A DNA stretch of 64,000 nucleotides. Source: Typhlomys cinereus (taxonomy: Eukaryota > Chordata > Mammalia > Rodentia > Platacanthomyidae). The notes below the pieces were generated by a model. It saw only the letters and a program-made list of their open reading frames with translations, ran no database searches and had not been told where the DNA came from. A program made the translations under genes and the position numbers. Each line of letters opens with the position of its first letter. Position 1 is the first letter of the stretch. The stretch lies in the NCBI GenBank assembly GCA_023101885.1, contig JALPQD010000396.1, forward strand, positions 1,253,339 through 1,317,338, written 5' to 3'. Positions 45,651 to 58,419 of this stretch are shown here, in pieces.

Positions 45651-45900
45651 TTTTTTCCAAATATTAAAGATATTCATACTGGTAACAAACTTAAAAGGAA
45701 GTTTTAAAAAATGAAGCAATTAGTCTTAATACATTATAGTTTAAAATGTCAGAAACATTCATTTTGAGATTCATAATTTTTCCCAAATATTAAAGATATT
45801 CATACTGCCAATAACAAACTTAAAAGGAAATTTAAAAAGTGAAGCAATTAATCTTAATACATTACAGTTTAAAATGTCAGAAACATTCATTTTCAGTTTT
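45651..45900. repeat. 125-bp tandem duplication
   Basis: 'ccaaatattaaagatattca' occurs at 45657 and 45782, and both units end in 'gtcagaaacattcattt'. The counterpart at about 14490-14600 is single. Confidence 0.88.
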
Positions 45901-46599
45901 TTATATTGGAAAGATGTATCAAGTAATAAGGCTATTGAATGGCCTTATTACAAGAATCAAGTATCTTTTCTCCTTTGTGAATTATCATCCTTCTTTTAAT
46001 GTGGGAAATAGTATCCAACAGATAATCATGTACAAATTCAATGCTGGGAGATGACTCTAAGATATCTTTCTTTCATATGAAACCTTACATTGTGCCCATT
46101 ATTCTGAACCATAATCACTTTTTTGTCAGGAACACATTTCCCATGATTTCCACTGATTTCTTTATTACATATATTCAAAACAGAGTCAGTGGCAACACAC
46201 CATTGTCAGTCGTTTATCCTTCTCTTCCTCCACTTCTTTCTAATTACAATTTCACTCCCAGTGGTATTTTTTTTGATTCTTTACTGCAATTTTTATCTTT
46301 GCTATTTATTCCATATTATAATTCTTTATTTCTCTAAAGTGTGCTGTAGTTAATTTCTGGGGGGAAAGCAGACACAGCTACCTGCATGCTTCTCTTATGC
46401 AAACTGAGAAAGGCAGTCACAGGGCCTAATCTTTTACCAGACAATGACCATTGCCTTAGTGGGTAATGTACATACTGCTCAAGTAATAATCCCCAAAGCG
46501 CAAGTAAATTTGGGCAGAGTAGCATTCCCTTTTATGACCAGATGAAGTATAATAGAAGAATATCTTGCAGATCAATATTCCTGACATTCAAAATATCAA

Positions 46600-46633
46600 A
46601 TAACACAGAGACCCAGAACAGAAGAATATATGC

Positions 46634-46678
<45 letters not shown>

Positions 46679-47960
46679 ATAAGTGAATAAATAGAATTTT
46701 CAACTGTGTGTTTGAAGAAACATACCCCAGATTTCTCCTATAGTGGTTGCATGCAATTTTTCTTACAGTATACTTACTCATTGAATGTGTAATTTGACAT
46801 TCTTCATCCATTGGGAGTTGATTTTGTACAGGGTAAGAAATAAGAATACAGTTTTATTCTTTTATATGGAATATACATTTTTACAAGCAACATTTGTTGA
46901 AAATGTTTTTTTCTGTAATGTACAGTTTTGGAATCTGGGGAATTGTTCAATATGTAGGTATGTCGAGGAATATCTGAATAGAACCTCACTGGTGTAAGAA
47001 ACAATCAATAAAATGGACCTTTTAAATGAAACTGTTGAGAGAAAAGGTAGTCCACAGATTTGGAGAAAATTATGAAAATGATACAATTGACAGAGGATTA
47101 GTCTTTTATGAATGCACAAACTACTCAAACTAAAAAAAAGAAATAAAATAATTTTAAAATTGTCTATGTGGATGAACAGAATCTCAACATATAAAAACAA
47201 AGGTCCAGTAAACATATCAAAAAGTACTTGACATCCTTTGCTATCTCATTTCAGTCAAAATGTTCATTATTAAGATATAAATGATGTCAAATGCTGATGT
47301 GGATGTGAGGAAAAGAAAACAGTGTTGTGAGAATGTAAATTAGGGTAGCTACTTTGGAAATCCAATGGGAGAGTGATAGAAACTGCTACAAACATCATAT
47401 GACAAAACTATGTATCATATGATGCCACACCTGTGCATACCCAAGTAACTCTATAGCAAACTGCACTTGCATATATATTTATTACATTATTCATAAGAAC
47501 TAGGAAATGGATTCAGCTTAGATGTTCATCAACTGCTCAACAGATAATGAAAAAGAGGTACTTATAAGAATAGATTTTATTCATATAAGAAAACTGAATT
47601 TGCCAAAGTTCTAGGAAAAAGGTTAAGATTGAAATCATTTTATACTGAGTGAGGTATATTCCACAATAAGATGAACAAACATAACATGTTCTCTCTTTTA
47701 TGTAGACAGTTGACTTATTTTTCAACTCTGATTAATTTTCATCTCGGTAGAAACCAGGGAGAAACAAAGGTTCCATGGTATGGGGAAGGACTTATGAAGT
47801 TGGGGATGGCCGAGCATCAACTATGACACTATAGAAAAGAAATTCTAAAGTGAAATGATTTAAATAAGATTGTGGAGGGGATGGAGAGAATATAGAGTGC
47901 AGCACAGGCTAACTGAAACTAAGTATGTAAAACAAAATCAATTAGAAACCCACTGCTTTA
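46600..47960 (+). mobile_element. Old L1 with 5' inversion
   Basis: 46740-46985 reads as ORF2 in reverse ('caacatttgttgaaaatg'), and 46990-47960 as diverged ORF2 C-terminus and 3' end in sense ('ttcatcaactgctcaaca', 'tatactgagtgaggtatat'). The two orientations meeting head to head suggest twin priming. No intact frame. Confidence 0.6.
46637..46679. repeat. (AG)n microsatellite
   Basis: About 43 bases of AG with one AAAG interruption. Confidence 0.95.
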
Positions 47961-48706
47961 TAAGGTAATTATAAAACATAATTTAAAAATGACTTGGAAC
48001 AGAAGTTCTAAGCCTGGGTAGATTCTTTAAGTCAAAGAAACCATAAGTTAACAAATGATAGTGCCAGGGCCAGATGTGGGATACCTCCCCACAAGTTGTT
48101 TTTCCAATCTTTGCCAATGCTTTACAGATAATGGTCATGCTCTTGATTGCAACCAGAACTGTATGACAGACGACTTTGCTGAAACTACAAGCATAATTGC
48201 AGAATACATGGAAACCATGATCAAACTGAGCTAGAAACTTTGTTTCTATTAGCTATCCTTCATAATGTCAATATCTGGAATTCAGTCACTGGTAGAGAGA
48301 AAAGTCAATAATAGACCTTTCCAGCTTTGTAGCTTGCATACTACAATGCAAACTCTCCAAGGAGGAGGTGATATGTGTTTGAAAGTGGCACAGCTCTTTT
48401 GGGGATAACCAACTTATTTCTCATTGAACTTGCAACCTGTTATATAGGAAAGAGTCTGTAACTCAAGGTCACAAGCAATAGGGGTGAACATTACTTTTGT
48501 TTACAACAGAGAAATGCTATCAAACAGTTATGATCATAGACTCATGCTGTCCTCATCCTGGATCAGATAAGCCTCTATGTGCAGAAAGTAGAACTTAATG
48601 CAGAGACACATGGCTGGTCACATTGCTTAAAATAAGAGACTATTGAGTGCTCAGTCTTAAATGTGACACCCATGACATCCCTGCAAAGATTCTTGAACAT
48701 CTTTTT
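47961..48706. other. Unassigned spacer
   Basis: Nothing recognised: no Ig domain, SINE head or L1 motif. Confidence 0.4.
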
Positions 48707-48737
48707 TTAAAACTTTATTTATTTTTCTTATGTATAC

Positions 48738-48787
<50 letters not shown>

Positions 48788-49010
48788 ACTGTGTCCCTGT
48801 GGAGACCTAGATTGATTTCAAGAATCATCCTGGATTCTTTCTACCTCTTTTTATGCATCATTCTGGGATTTCCCAGGCTCCACCCACCAGGACCAGACGA
48901 TCAGGTTGTTGCCTTCTCAGCCTGTTGTTTTCATGTGGGACCTGGGATCCAAGTTCAGAAGCATCTTCTTGCAAGGCAGAGTCTTGACCCCTGAGCCATC
49001 TCTCCACCCT
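48707..49010 (-). mobile_element. B2-like SINE with (TG)n
   Basis: A T-rich start, (TG)n at 48741-48785, the body 'atcatcctggattctttcta', and the end 'gagccatctctccaccct'. Confidence 0.85.
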
Positions 49011-50159
49011 CTTCACATCTTGAAAGAAGGCATAGAAAGACTCTAGGACCCTGATATTTGGAAGACTGGGAAGAATGCCAGAAAAGTATTGTGAAGAACC
49101 ACAAAGAAGCAGAAATCTGACTTGGAAAGAAAAGACTTCCAGGACAACGACCTCACTGACTTTTGATCAATAACATCACTATGCCGTCACTTATCATTTA
49201 CTTCCTCCACAGCTGACTGGGATTCCTAGCAGGAAGCAACATGGTTTTCAGAAGCTTCTCTCCTTCTCCACACTTCTTTCCATCACAAGCTGCCACACAA
49301 GTAAGTTGGTGGTCCATGATAAGCTACTCATGCAGTTCCTGAAGAACTATCAATCTCATTCCTACACAGACACAGGCAAATGAAGATCAGGTGCTCATTG
49401 AGAACACGGGCATCTTCCTGCCGGCTACCTGGACCAGGGTGGATCCCCTGTTACTCTGGTAATGCTCCTAGACTACAACTGAGGGCACAGGTCACCTGTA
49501 TGCCCCAGCATACAGACTGGGTATGCTGGTATGACCAGCAGTCAGAGCAGCAATCAGTCTGCTCTGGCATTAGGAGAGGCCCATAGACCATGCCCCAGGT
49601 CCCAGATGATCTGTGCTCCACACTAGACACTCTGCCCTCCTGCCGCGGATCCACACCAGAGTGGACCCCTTGCTCCTCAGAGCGGACTCCCTACTCCTCA
49701 GAAATCAACATGGTCCAGAGGAAACCTCAAGCAAATTTCTAGGGAACGAACAGCACACATCTGAACTCCTCCATAATCATCCCATCACATGGGAGAGAAT
49801 ATTCACATATAGATAAGTAAACCCTTTTTACCATCTTGTTCCTTTCAATTATTAGTCTCTGTAGTTTAACTTTTCCATATAGCCATCACAAAACACATAT
49901 AACTTCAGGGACTATACCATTCACCCTCACATATCACCAAGGAAGTTAACTGAAAAAGTGTACTACCATATTAAAATTCACTTCCTATCTATTAAACCTT
50001 ACTTAATTGATGTACTAACAGTCTAATAGCCTCATCTAGGAAATAATACCAATGCCAGATAAGCATACCCAGTTCCAAGCCAAACACAGTAGTAACTGCT
50101 CAAGTGTAGTAATACCAACTAATTCAGTTCATTCAAAAACACACAGAATCAAAAACTTC

Positions 50160-50205
50160 TTTTTTAATATTTTTATTATTATTTCCGCTCATACAAACTT
50201 AATAG
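50160..50205 (-). mobile_element. Tiny L1 3'-end insertion in the L1 5' UTR
   Basis: A T-rich run followed by 'ccgctcatacaaacttaata', about 45 bases of L1 3' terminus in reverse, interrupts the 5' UTR where the other copy (38530-38560, reverse) is continuous. Confidence 0.65.
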
Positions 50206-50297
50206 GTAAGAGATAAAACCAGAATGCCTAGGTCACAGTGCAAATCCATGAGAAACAAAAACCAGGACAACAAATCTTCTACAGAAAGAATTAACCC

Positions 50298-51821
50298 ACG
50301 GTGAGGGAGAGGTCAATCACCCATCTGCAAAATGGTTACTTTCTATCTGCCAGACTATATGCCCTCCCCTTCTGGTAAGATCATACCCCATCAGTTGTAA
50401 ATGATCAGGAAGGAGAAAGTCTGTGAACTCAACCAGATGTCTCATTACTTACTTGCAGTCCTTGATGGTGGCCTATTTTCTCTGCTGTAACATGGTCCCC
50501 TCTCTCTTCACTGGTGTGGCCCCCTTCCCCATCCCTCCTGTTCATAATCTTATCAATTACTGTAGTTATTACAGAGATTTATCTATGAGTGTCTCTAAGT
50601 GGGTTAGGTACTAGTATCCACCTATTAGGGAGTACATTGACCCCTCCCTCACCACAGTTTCCTACTTTTATTACATCTACCTTTGAATGTACTCTTATAA
50701 TAAGATACTAATTTAACAGGTCTTTATCTCTGGCCAGGGGGTGACATCCAATACCCATCAGGATGGAGCCAAGGGCATTGTGGGAGCAGCAAAACTGAAA
50801 AAAAAAAACCAACAAACCATAATCCAGAACTTCAGAGACTCTATATCAATCACCTGGAACTAGGCTAGCCTAATTTCTCCCCATCCTGAAGCTCAGGGAA
50901 ATTTGCAGAAGAGGGAGAGGTAAGATTGTAAGAGCACAAGGATGGGCAGAACAATGATATACAAGATACTCCACACAAGTTAGGGCCAAAGCAATCATAT
51001 TTGGACTTTACATGCCCTGCGCAATGTCCAACACACTATTGACTTCACAAAGTCTAGCATTCGCTAAAGGCACTAGGATCCTGGGAGGCAAGGGATTGAC
51101 ACCCACAGTAGTGTTCCTATGCTTAACAGGAACACAGGAAAGGGTTCAGGGAAATGCTACTGGGTCCTTGCACCTCATCAGAGAGGAGGACCTAGAGGAA
51201 AGTTTGGCATGCACATTAAAGGATGCTCTGGGGATGGGAAAGGGGAGGGACTAGGGGGATGGGGAGAGAAGGAGGAGGAGAGGAGGGCAAAGGGGGATAA
51301 GGAGTTGGGTGGAGGGGGGAACCTGTTTACCTGTTAAGTTTGTATGAGTGGAAATAAAAAAATATATATGTACTTTGCATTTCAAAGACAAAAAAGAGAT
51401 GATACTCAATGTTCCCACCATAAAAATACAATGTGTGAGGAGATATGTAAATTTATTCTCATTCTGTAAATTACTCAATAGGTTCATTATTGAAATGTTG
51501 TGATATTTCAGAAATATACTAATTTTTTTCTTTTTTTATTTTTATTTATGTTTTTTTACATTTTTTATTATTATTTCAGCTCATACAAACTTAATAGGTA
51601 CACCAGTTCCCTCCCTCCCTCCTCCTCCCCCTGAACCCCCTGCTCCCCCTCTCCTCACCCCTCCCTCCCCTTCCCCCTGTGCCTCCTGCCCCAATTCCCA
51701 GAGTCCTTTCTTGTGCATGCCTGACTCTCCTCTGGGCCCTCCTAGAAATACACTAATTTTATGTGTCAATTAGAATCATCCTATACCAGTGATTTTAATA
51801 AATTATTAAATTATGAAAAAA
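50298..51821 (+). mobile_element. Twin-primed L1 3' end with apparent 3' transduction
   Basis: Flanked by exact 15-base repeats agaaagaattaaccc (50283-50297 and 51822-51836). The first part (50298-50637) is L1 3' UTR in reverse and the second (50638-51360) is 3' UTR in sense, ending 'gtttgtatgagtgg' plus A. A non-L1 segment follows (51365-51821) and ends 'aataaattattaaattatg' plus A run just before the right repeat. Confidence 0.82.
51531..51743 (-). mobile_element. Short L1 3' end nested in the transduced segment
   Basis: A T-rich start, 'agctcatacaaacttaatag', the C-rich tract, ending 'ctctgggccctcct'. The flanks agaaatatactaatttt (51510-51526) and agaaatacactaatttt (51744-51760) form a 17-base target duplication with one mismatch. 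Confidence 0.88.
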
Positions 51822-52008
51822 AGAAAGAATTAACCCCATAATGATAGATTCCAACCAGAACAAACTCAAAGAAAATAGCCAAGAAAGCCATGCCCAAGAT
51901 AATGAATTTCAAAGCTTGATCTTTACTATGATCAATACTCTGAAAGAGGAAATCTGAGAGGAGTTAAATAATCACATCAATCACTTTGAATAGGAATACA
52001 ACAGGCAC

Positions 52009-52820
52009 TTGGAGGAGATGAGAAAAACAGTTGAAGAAGCAAAATTAGGCATAGAGCAGTTAAAACAATCTCAAGCAGAGTTTAAAATTGAACTAAACGA
52101 CAAGTTATCTTCAACCCAGAACTCAACAGTCTTATCAACAGGACTATTGAAGCAAAAAACAGAATATCAGATTTTGAAAACAAATACCAGTTCAATGGAA
52201 GAGGTTGTTAAAGCCAAAAAAGATACTTGAGAGGAATATTCAAGAATTATCAGACACATTGAAGAAGCCTAACATGTGCATTCATGGAATACCAGAACAA
52301 GAATCCCAAAATACTATACCTGAGGAAATTTTTCAAATTATCATAAAGGAAAACTTTCCTTATCTAAAGAAAGAGAGGCCCATCCAAATACAGGCGGCAT
52401 TCCATACCCCTAACAGATATGACCAAAATAGAACTCACCATGGCAAATAATAGTCAAAACACTCCATATATACCATATGTGAAAGAAAATGTTCTGAGAG
52501 CTTCAAGGAAAAAAAAAGTCACTCTTAAAGGTAAATTTATTAAAATAACAAATAACTTCTCAATGGAAACAGTAAAAGCAAGAAGAGCTGGGAGAGATGT
52601 ACATTAAGTATTGAATGAGCAAAAATGTCAACCCAGGCTGATATACCCAGCAAAAATATCAGTCATGACAGAGAGTGAAAGAAAAAAATTTTCCACCATA
52701 AAGACAACTTGAAGTCTTACATGACTACCAAACCAGGCCTTCAAAAAGTGCTGGAAAAGATACTCAAGCTTGAAGAAAAGAACAAGCATATCCATGAGGA
52801 TAGAATGACAGTATAATACC
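52009..52820 (+). pseudogene. L1 ORF1 remnant
   Basis: Frames at 52009-52230 and 52205-52450 give the coiled coil (EEMRKTVEEAKLGIEQLKQ) and the RNA-binding region (HGIPEQESQN, HTPNRYDQNR); later parts are frameshifted. Single-copy across the site of the 59-base duplication seen at 11692. Confidence 0.8.
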
Positions 52821-52879
52821 ACCAAAACCTACAAGCCAAATAATACACTTATGAAAGCCACTAAACACACAAAAAATGT

Positions 52880-54397
52880 CAGGTATTAAAAGTAATTTCT
52901 CCATTATAACACTGTCAATGGAATTAACTCACCAATCAAAAGACACAGGTTACAAACATGGATTAGAAATCACAACCCATCCACCTGCTGCCTTTGGGAA
53001 ACACATGTCACCACAAAAGATAAGCACATTTTAAAAGTAAAAGGCTGGTAAAAAATTCTGCAAGCAATTAACAATTTAACAAGCAAGGGTAGCAATTATG
53101 CTATCTGACAAAGTGGACTTCAAAGCAAAAAATCATAAGAGACACAGAAGGATACTACATTTAGTCACAGGTACAATTCACCAGGAAGACTTCACGCTAC
53201 TGAATATACATGCACCTAATATGAGTTCCTTCACATTCATTAAGCAAATGCTACAATGTTCAATACTTCCCTCTCAACTTGGAATAGATCAACAGGACAA
53301 AAATTAACAGAGACACAATGAAACCTAATCAAACTCTTATTGAAATGGACCTTACAGATCTCCATCGAACTTTTCAACAAATGGTGCTGGCAAAACTGGA
53401 TCTCCACATGTAGAACATTAAAACTAGACCCGTTCTTGTCACCATGTACAAGACTTAATTCCAAATGGTCAAGGACCTTGATATAAGGCCAAAGACTATG
53501 AAAACCATAGTTGAAAGGATAGGGAACTCCCTCGAGCTGATTGGGCTAGGCCAAAATTTCCTAAACAGACATCCAATAGCACAGTCACTGCTACCAACTC
53601 TCAACAGTTGGGATCTTGTGAAATTAAAGAACTTCTGTTCAGATAAAGAGATTGTAACACGAGCTCAAAGGCAACCCACAGAATGGGAGAAAATCTTCAC
53701 GAACCACATATCTGATAGAGCTCTACTGTCCAGAGTGCACAAAGAACTTAGAAAACTAAACACCAAGGAAACCAATGGCCCAATTGAAAAATGGGCCCTG
53801 GAACTCAAAAGAAACTTTACCAGGGATGAAATTAAAATGTCTATCAAATATCTTAAATAATGCTCCACATCTTTAGCCATCAGGGAAATGCAAATCAAAA
53901 CTTCCCTGAGATATCATCTCACCCCGGTCAGGATGGCAAAAATCCACAATACAAACAACAAATGCTGGAGATGTGGAGAAAGGGGAACTCTCCTACATTG
54001 CTGGTGGGAGTGCAGGCTCATACAGCCACTCTGGAGAGCCATCTGGAGACTCTTAAAGAAATTAAAGATTGAAATGCCATATGACCCTGCGATTCCACTT
54101 TTGGGAATAACCCCCCATTTAGCAGAGGTTCACCTCGATAGCTCAAGTGTGACCATGTTCATAGCAGCACTGTTTACAATAGTAAAGTCATGGAATCAAC
54201 CCAAATGTCCAACAGTTGACGAGTGGATAAGGAAAAGGTGGTACATCTATACAATGGAGTACTACTCAGCCATCAAAAATGATGAATTACTGGAATTTGC
54301 TGGGAAATGGATGTCATTAGAAACAATTATATTAACTGAAGTAGCCCAAACACAGAAAAGTAAGTGCCGTATGTACTCCCTAATAGGTGGCTCCTAG
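52880..54397 (+). pseudogene. L1 ORF2 with reverse transcriptase deleted
   Basis: The endonuclease start is followed at about 53385 by a direct jump to the C-terminal region ('aacttttcaacaaatggtgc'). About 2.2 kb present in the first L1 (between 10310 and 8080) is missing, including the FADD reverse transcriptase motif. The C-terminal frame (53888-54397) keeps the cysteine knuckle [17 protein letters not shown] and the end SLIGGS. Confidence 0.82.
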
Positions 54398-55074
54398 TAC
54401 CAAACCCACCCAACCCACCTTGAGACACTCAAAGGGGGTGACATACAGTGTACAGCAGGATAAAGTGAAGGGCATTGCAGGAACAGCAAAACTGCAAAAG
54501 GAAATCAACAAACCACAATCCAGAACTTCAGAGACTCTATATCAACCACCTAGAACTGGGCCAGACTAATCTCTCCCCATCCTGAAGCTCAGGGACATTT
54601 GCGGAAGAGGGGGCGGTAAGAGTGTAAGAGCAAATGGATGGGAGGAGCAATGATTTGCAAGATACTCCACACAAGTTAGGGCTGAAGCAATCATAATTGG
54701 ACTTTGCATGCCCGGCGCAATGTCCAACACACTATTGACCTCACAAAGTCTAGCATCTGCTAAAGGAACCAAGATCCTTGGAGGCAAGGGATTGACAGCC
54801 ACAGTAGTATTCATATGCTTAAGGGGAACACGGGAAAGGGTTCAGGGAAATGCCACTGGGTCCTTGTATGTCATCGGAGAGTAGGGCCCAGAGGAGAGTC
54901 AGGCATGCACAAGAAAGGACTCTCTGGGAATTGTGGCGGGAGGCAATGGGGCATGGGGAGGGAGGGATGAGGGGAGGGGGAGCAGGGGGTTCAGGGGGAG
55001 GAGGAGGGAGGGAGGGAACTGGTGTACCTATTAAGTTTGTATGAGCGGAAATAATAATAAAAAATGTATTAAAA

Positions 55075-57640
55075 AAACTGATACCCAAGAAATTTAGAGA
55101 CTTATAAGGTCATATTTCAAAAACTTATACTCCATGAAATTTGATAACACAAAAGAAATGGATGAATTCCTGAGTAATCACAGCTTATCTAAATTGAACC
55201 AGGAAGTTTTGAATTATTTAAATAGTCCTATAACATATGAGGAAATCAATGAAGTAATCACAAAAATGACCATCCGACCAAAAGGAATATACAGATTCAA
55301 TGCTATACCAATCAAAATCCTAAAGCAATTCTTTAAAGAAATTGACCAAACAATCTCAAAATTCATATGGAATCACAAAAGGCACAGGATTGCAAAAACA
55401 ATCCTGAGTATCACTGCTGGAGGTATCCCTGTACCAAACCTTCATTTATACTGCAAATCCATATTAATAAAAACAACCTGGATTGGCCCCAAAATAAACA
55501 TGTAGATTACAGCCATTTGATCTTTGACAAAGGGGCCCAAAAAATCTAAAGGAAAAAAAAAAACAGCATCTTCAACAAATGATGCTGACAAAACTGGATG
55601 TCCACACACAGATGATTAAAACTGGGCCCATACCTGTTATCATGCACAAAAGTTAATTCCAAATGCATCAAGGACCTCAATATTAGCCCAGAGACTATAA
55701 AAACCTTAGTGAAAGGGTAGGGAACTCCCTGGAGCTGATTGGGCTTGGCCAATACTTCCTAAACAGAAATCCAATAGCACAGTCACTAGAACCAACACTC
55801 AATAAATGGGATCTTATGAAATTAAAGAGCTTCTGTTCAGATAAAGAGACTTTAAACCAAGTAAAAAGGCAACACAGAGAATGGGAGAAAGACTTCACTA
55901 ACCACATATCTGATAGAGCTCTATTATACAGAGTGCAGAAAGAACTTTGAAAACTAAACACCAAGGAGATAAATGGACCAATTAAAAAATGGGCCTTGGA
56001 ACTCAAAAGAAACTTCTCAGGGACAAAATTTAAAGGTCTAACAAATATCTTTAAAAATGCTCCACATCCTTAGCCATCAGGGAAATGCAAATCAAAACTT
56101 CCCTGAGATATCATCTCACCCTGGTCTGGATGGCCAAAATCCACAATACAAACAACACCAAATGCTGGAGAAAGTGTGGAGAGAAGGGAACTCTCATACA
56201 TTGCTGGTGGGAATGCAGCTTATATAATCACTCTGACAATTAGTCTGGCAATTTTTAAAAAAGTTAAACATTGAAATCTCTGCTATACAACTTCTAGGGA
56301 TTATCCCCCTTTAAAAAATTCATTGCAATGACACAAGCACGACCATGTTCATAGCAGCACTATTTATAATAGCAGAGTCATGGAATCAACCCAAAGGCCC
56401 AACAGTTGACAGTTGACGAGTGATTAAAAAAATGTGGTACATTTGTACAATAGAATACTACTTAGTCATCAAAAAAGATGAATTAATGAAATTTGCCACG
56501 AAATGAATGGAATTAGAAAAAAATATATTGAGTGAAGTATCCCAGATATAGAAAATTAAATACCATATGAATTCCCTAATAGGTGGCTTCTAGTACCAAA
56601 CCCTCTTAGTGGCATATTCAAAGATAAATCTCTGTAATACCTACAGTAATTACAAAGATTACAAACAGGAAGGAAGGGGAAGGAGGGACCCCCCCCAGAA
56701 ACAAAGAGAGAGAGGATCATGCTTCAGTAGAGAAAAATAGGGCACCATCAAGTATTGCAAGTAAGTATTGAGACATCTGGTGATGCTCACTCTCATTTTC
56801 CTTCCTGGACACTTATGACTGAGGAGGTTTGCTCTCACCAATCAGGGACGGTATAGGGACTGGCAGATAGATGGTTACCATCCTGCAAATGGAACTCTGA
56901 CCCCCTCCCCCATTGTAGTCTCCTACTCCATCTACTTTTGAATCTCCTCCCTTCATTTAAATAGCCTTTTATCTTTGATTAGGAGGTGATCTCCAACCAA
57001 ATGGATGGAGCCAAGGATGGTGCAGGAAAAACAAAACTGAAAACAACAACAAACCATAATTCAGAACAGCAACAACCTTACATTAATCACCTGGAACCAG
57101 ATCAGCCAAATCTCTCCCCATTCTAAAGCTCAGGGAAACTTGCGGGAAAGGAAGCTGCAAGATTGTAAGAGCCTAAAGAAAGGGAAGACCAACCATATGC
57201 AAGATACTCCACAAGTTAGCCACAATCAGACTTTATTAGACACAGTAGCCATAATCAGACTTTGTATAATCTGCACAATGACCAAGGTATCAATGACCCC
57301 CCAAAGTCTAGCATGGATCACAGGCACTAGGATCCTTAGAGGCAAGGGATTAACAGTCATAATAGTGTTCCCATACTAAAGGGGGGCCTAAGAAAGGGCT
57401 ATGGGCTAAGCCACTGATTCCTTACAACTCACTAGTGTGGAAGACACAGAGGGAAGTTTGGCATTCACGAAAAAGGATGCCTCAGGGGATGGGAGAAGGG
57501 AAGGGGGAAGAACTGGGAGAAGGGGAAGGAGAGGAAAGGAATGGAAGAGGGGGGTGCGAGGAGGACTGGGGAAGCATGGAGGGAGAAAGGACCAGGGTAC
57601 CCACTGAGCTTGTATGATTAGGGAAAAAATAAAAAAAGAA
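55075..57640 (+). mobile_element. L1 fragment, sense, with a second internal deletion
   Basis: It begins in ORF2 ('gatacccaagaaatttagag') and at about 55260 jumps from the early reverse transcriptase to a point roughly 1 kb later ('aaaatgaccatccgacc'). It then continues through the ORF2 C-terminus (56600) and the 3' UTR to the A tail at 57640. Several stops. Confidence 0.8.
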
Positions 57641-57960
57641 CATAAGCACTGTTGTTCACAGTACTCCCATTCACAAGAGCAGAGCTGGAAACATCCAAGT
57701 GCCCATTTTCAGATGAATAGAAGACAAAACATGGCCACGCACAATGAGGAATATTATTTAGGCCTACAAAAAGAATGAGACTCTTTAACACATTTCAACC
57801 TGGTGAACTTGGAGAACCATGCTCAGAGACAGTAATCGGAAACAAAGGCCAACAGTGGGATTTCATATGTAAGAAATGCTTAAAGAGGTCAGTGCATAGA
57901 AATGGAAAATGAGTATGTGTTTGAAGGAGAAATGCTAGTGGATGTGATGATTTCTTTTAG
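57641..57960 (+). mobile_element. Older L1 ORF2 C-terminal fragment
   Basis: 'acaagagcagagctggaaac', 'ccaagtgcccattttcagat' and 'gaatagaagac' resemble diverged L1 ORF2 end sequence, of an older family than the neighbours. Confidence 0.6.
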
Positions 57961-58017
57961 AATGATGAGAATTATGTGTAACTACAACAGTCATAGTTGT
58001 GCAATATTGTGTATTAC

Positions 58018-58414
58018 TATTGCAATTCCCCTGTATGGGGAAATCATCATCAAATGGCTTAAGAGAACAAGGGGTTTATTTTCTTGCAATAGTCCAGTTA
58101 CAGTTCAGAGTCCAGCTTAATGGGAGAGCACGCACCAACAGCAGGGCCAAGGGAACTGGCAACACCATCTCTAAATAACAGCTAAGAAAGTGATGATCCT
58201 TACTTGCCAGACCAGCATGTCTGGCCAAGTGTATACAAGGATGTCATCTCTTTCAACAAGCCCTCTTTATTTTATTCCAGGGCTTAATCCCACCCCCCTG
58301 TACCTTCCCCATCACCCAGACAATCTCCTGCAGGTTTGATATGGGCTTAACCCAACCACTTATTCTCCACAAATGTGCCCACAGCTCAAATCCTTGACAC
58401 TTGTACCTATGACA
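58018..58414 (+). mobile_element. Solo LTR (MaLR/ERVL-like), second copy
   Basis: A 397-base element related to 25997-26402. It is bracketed by ATTAC at 58013-58017 and 58415-58419. The first base pair has decayed from TG to TA, and the end CTATGACA is kept. No coding region. Confidence 0.78.
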
Positions 58415-58419
58415 ATTAC

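Larger units (their letters stand above)
44999..46590. other. Duplicated spacer, homologous to 13.9-16.0 kb
   Basis: Similarity to 14050-15030 continues up to 'tcaggaacacatttccc' at about 46130. That motif also occurs at 16019 and 60107. A CT-rich run lies at 45328-45400. From 46150 to 46590 I see nothing identifiable. Confidence 0.55.
49370..55074 (+). mobile_element. LINE-1, sense, with nested insertion and internal deletion
   Basis: The 5' UTR spans about 49370-50280 (49660-49870 matches the reverse of 38890-39010). ORF1 starts near 50260 and is interrupted at 50297 by another L1. It resumes at 51822, and ORF1 continues to about 52815. ORF2 starts near 52880, loses its middle at about 53385 and ends at 54397. 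The 3' UTR with its G-rich tract and A tail runs to 55074. The left boundary is approximate. Confidence 0.82.
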
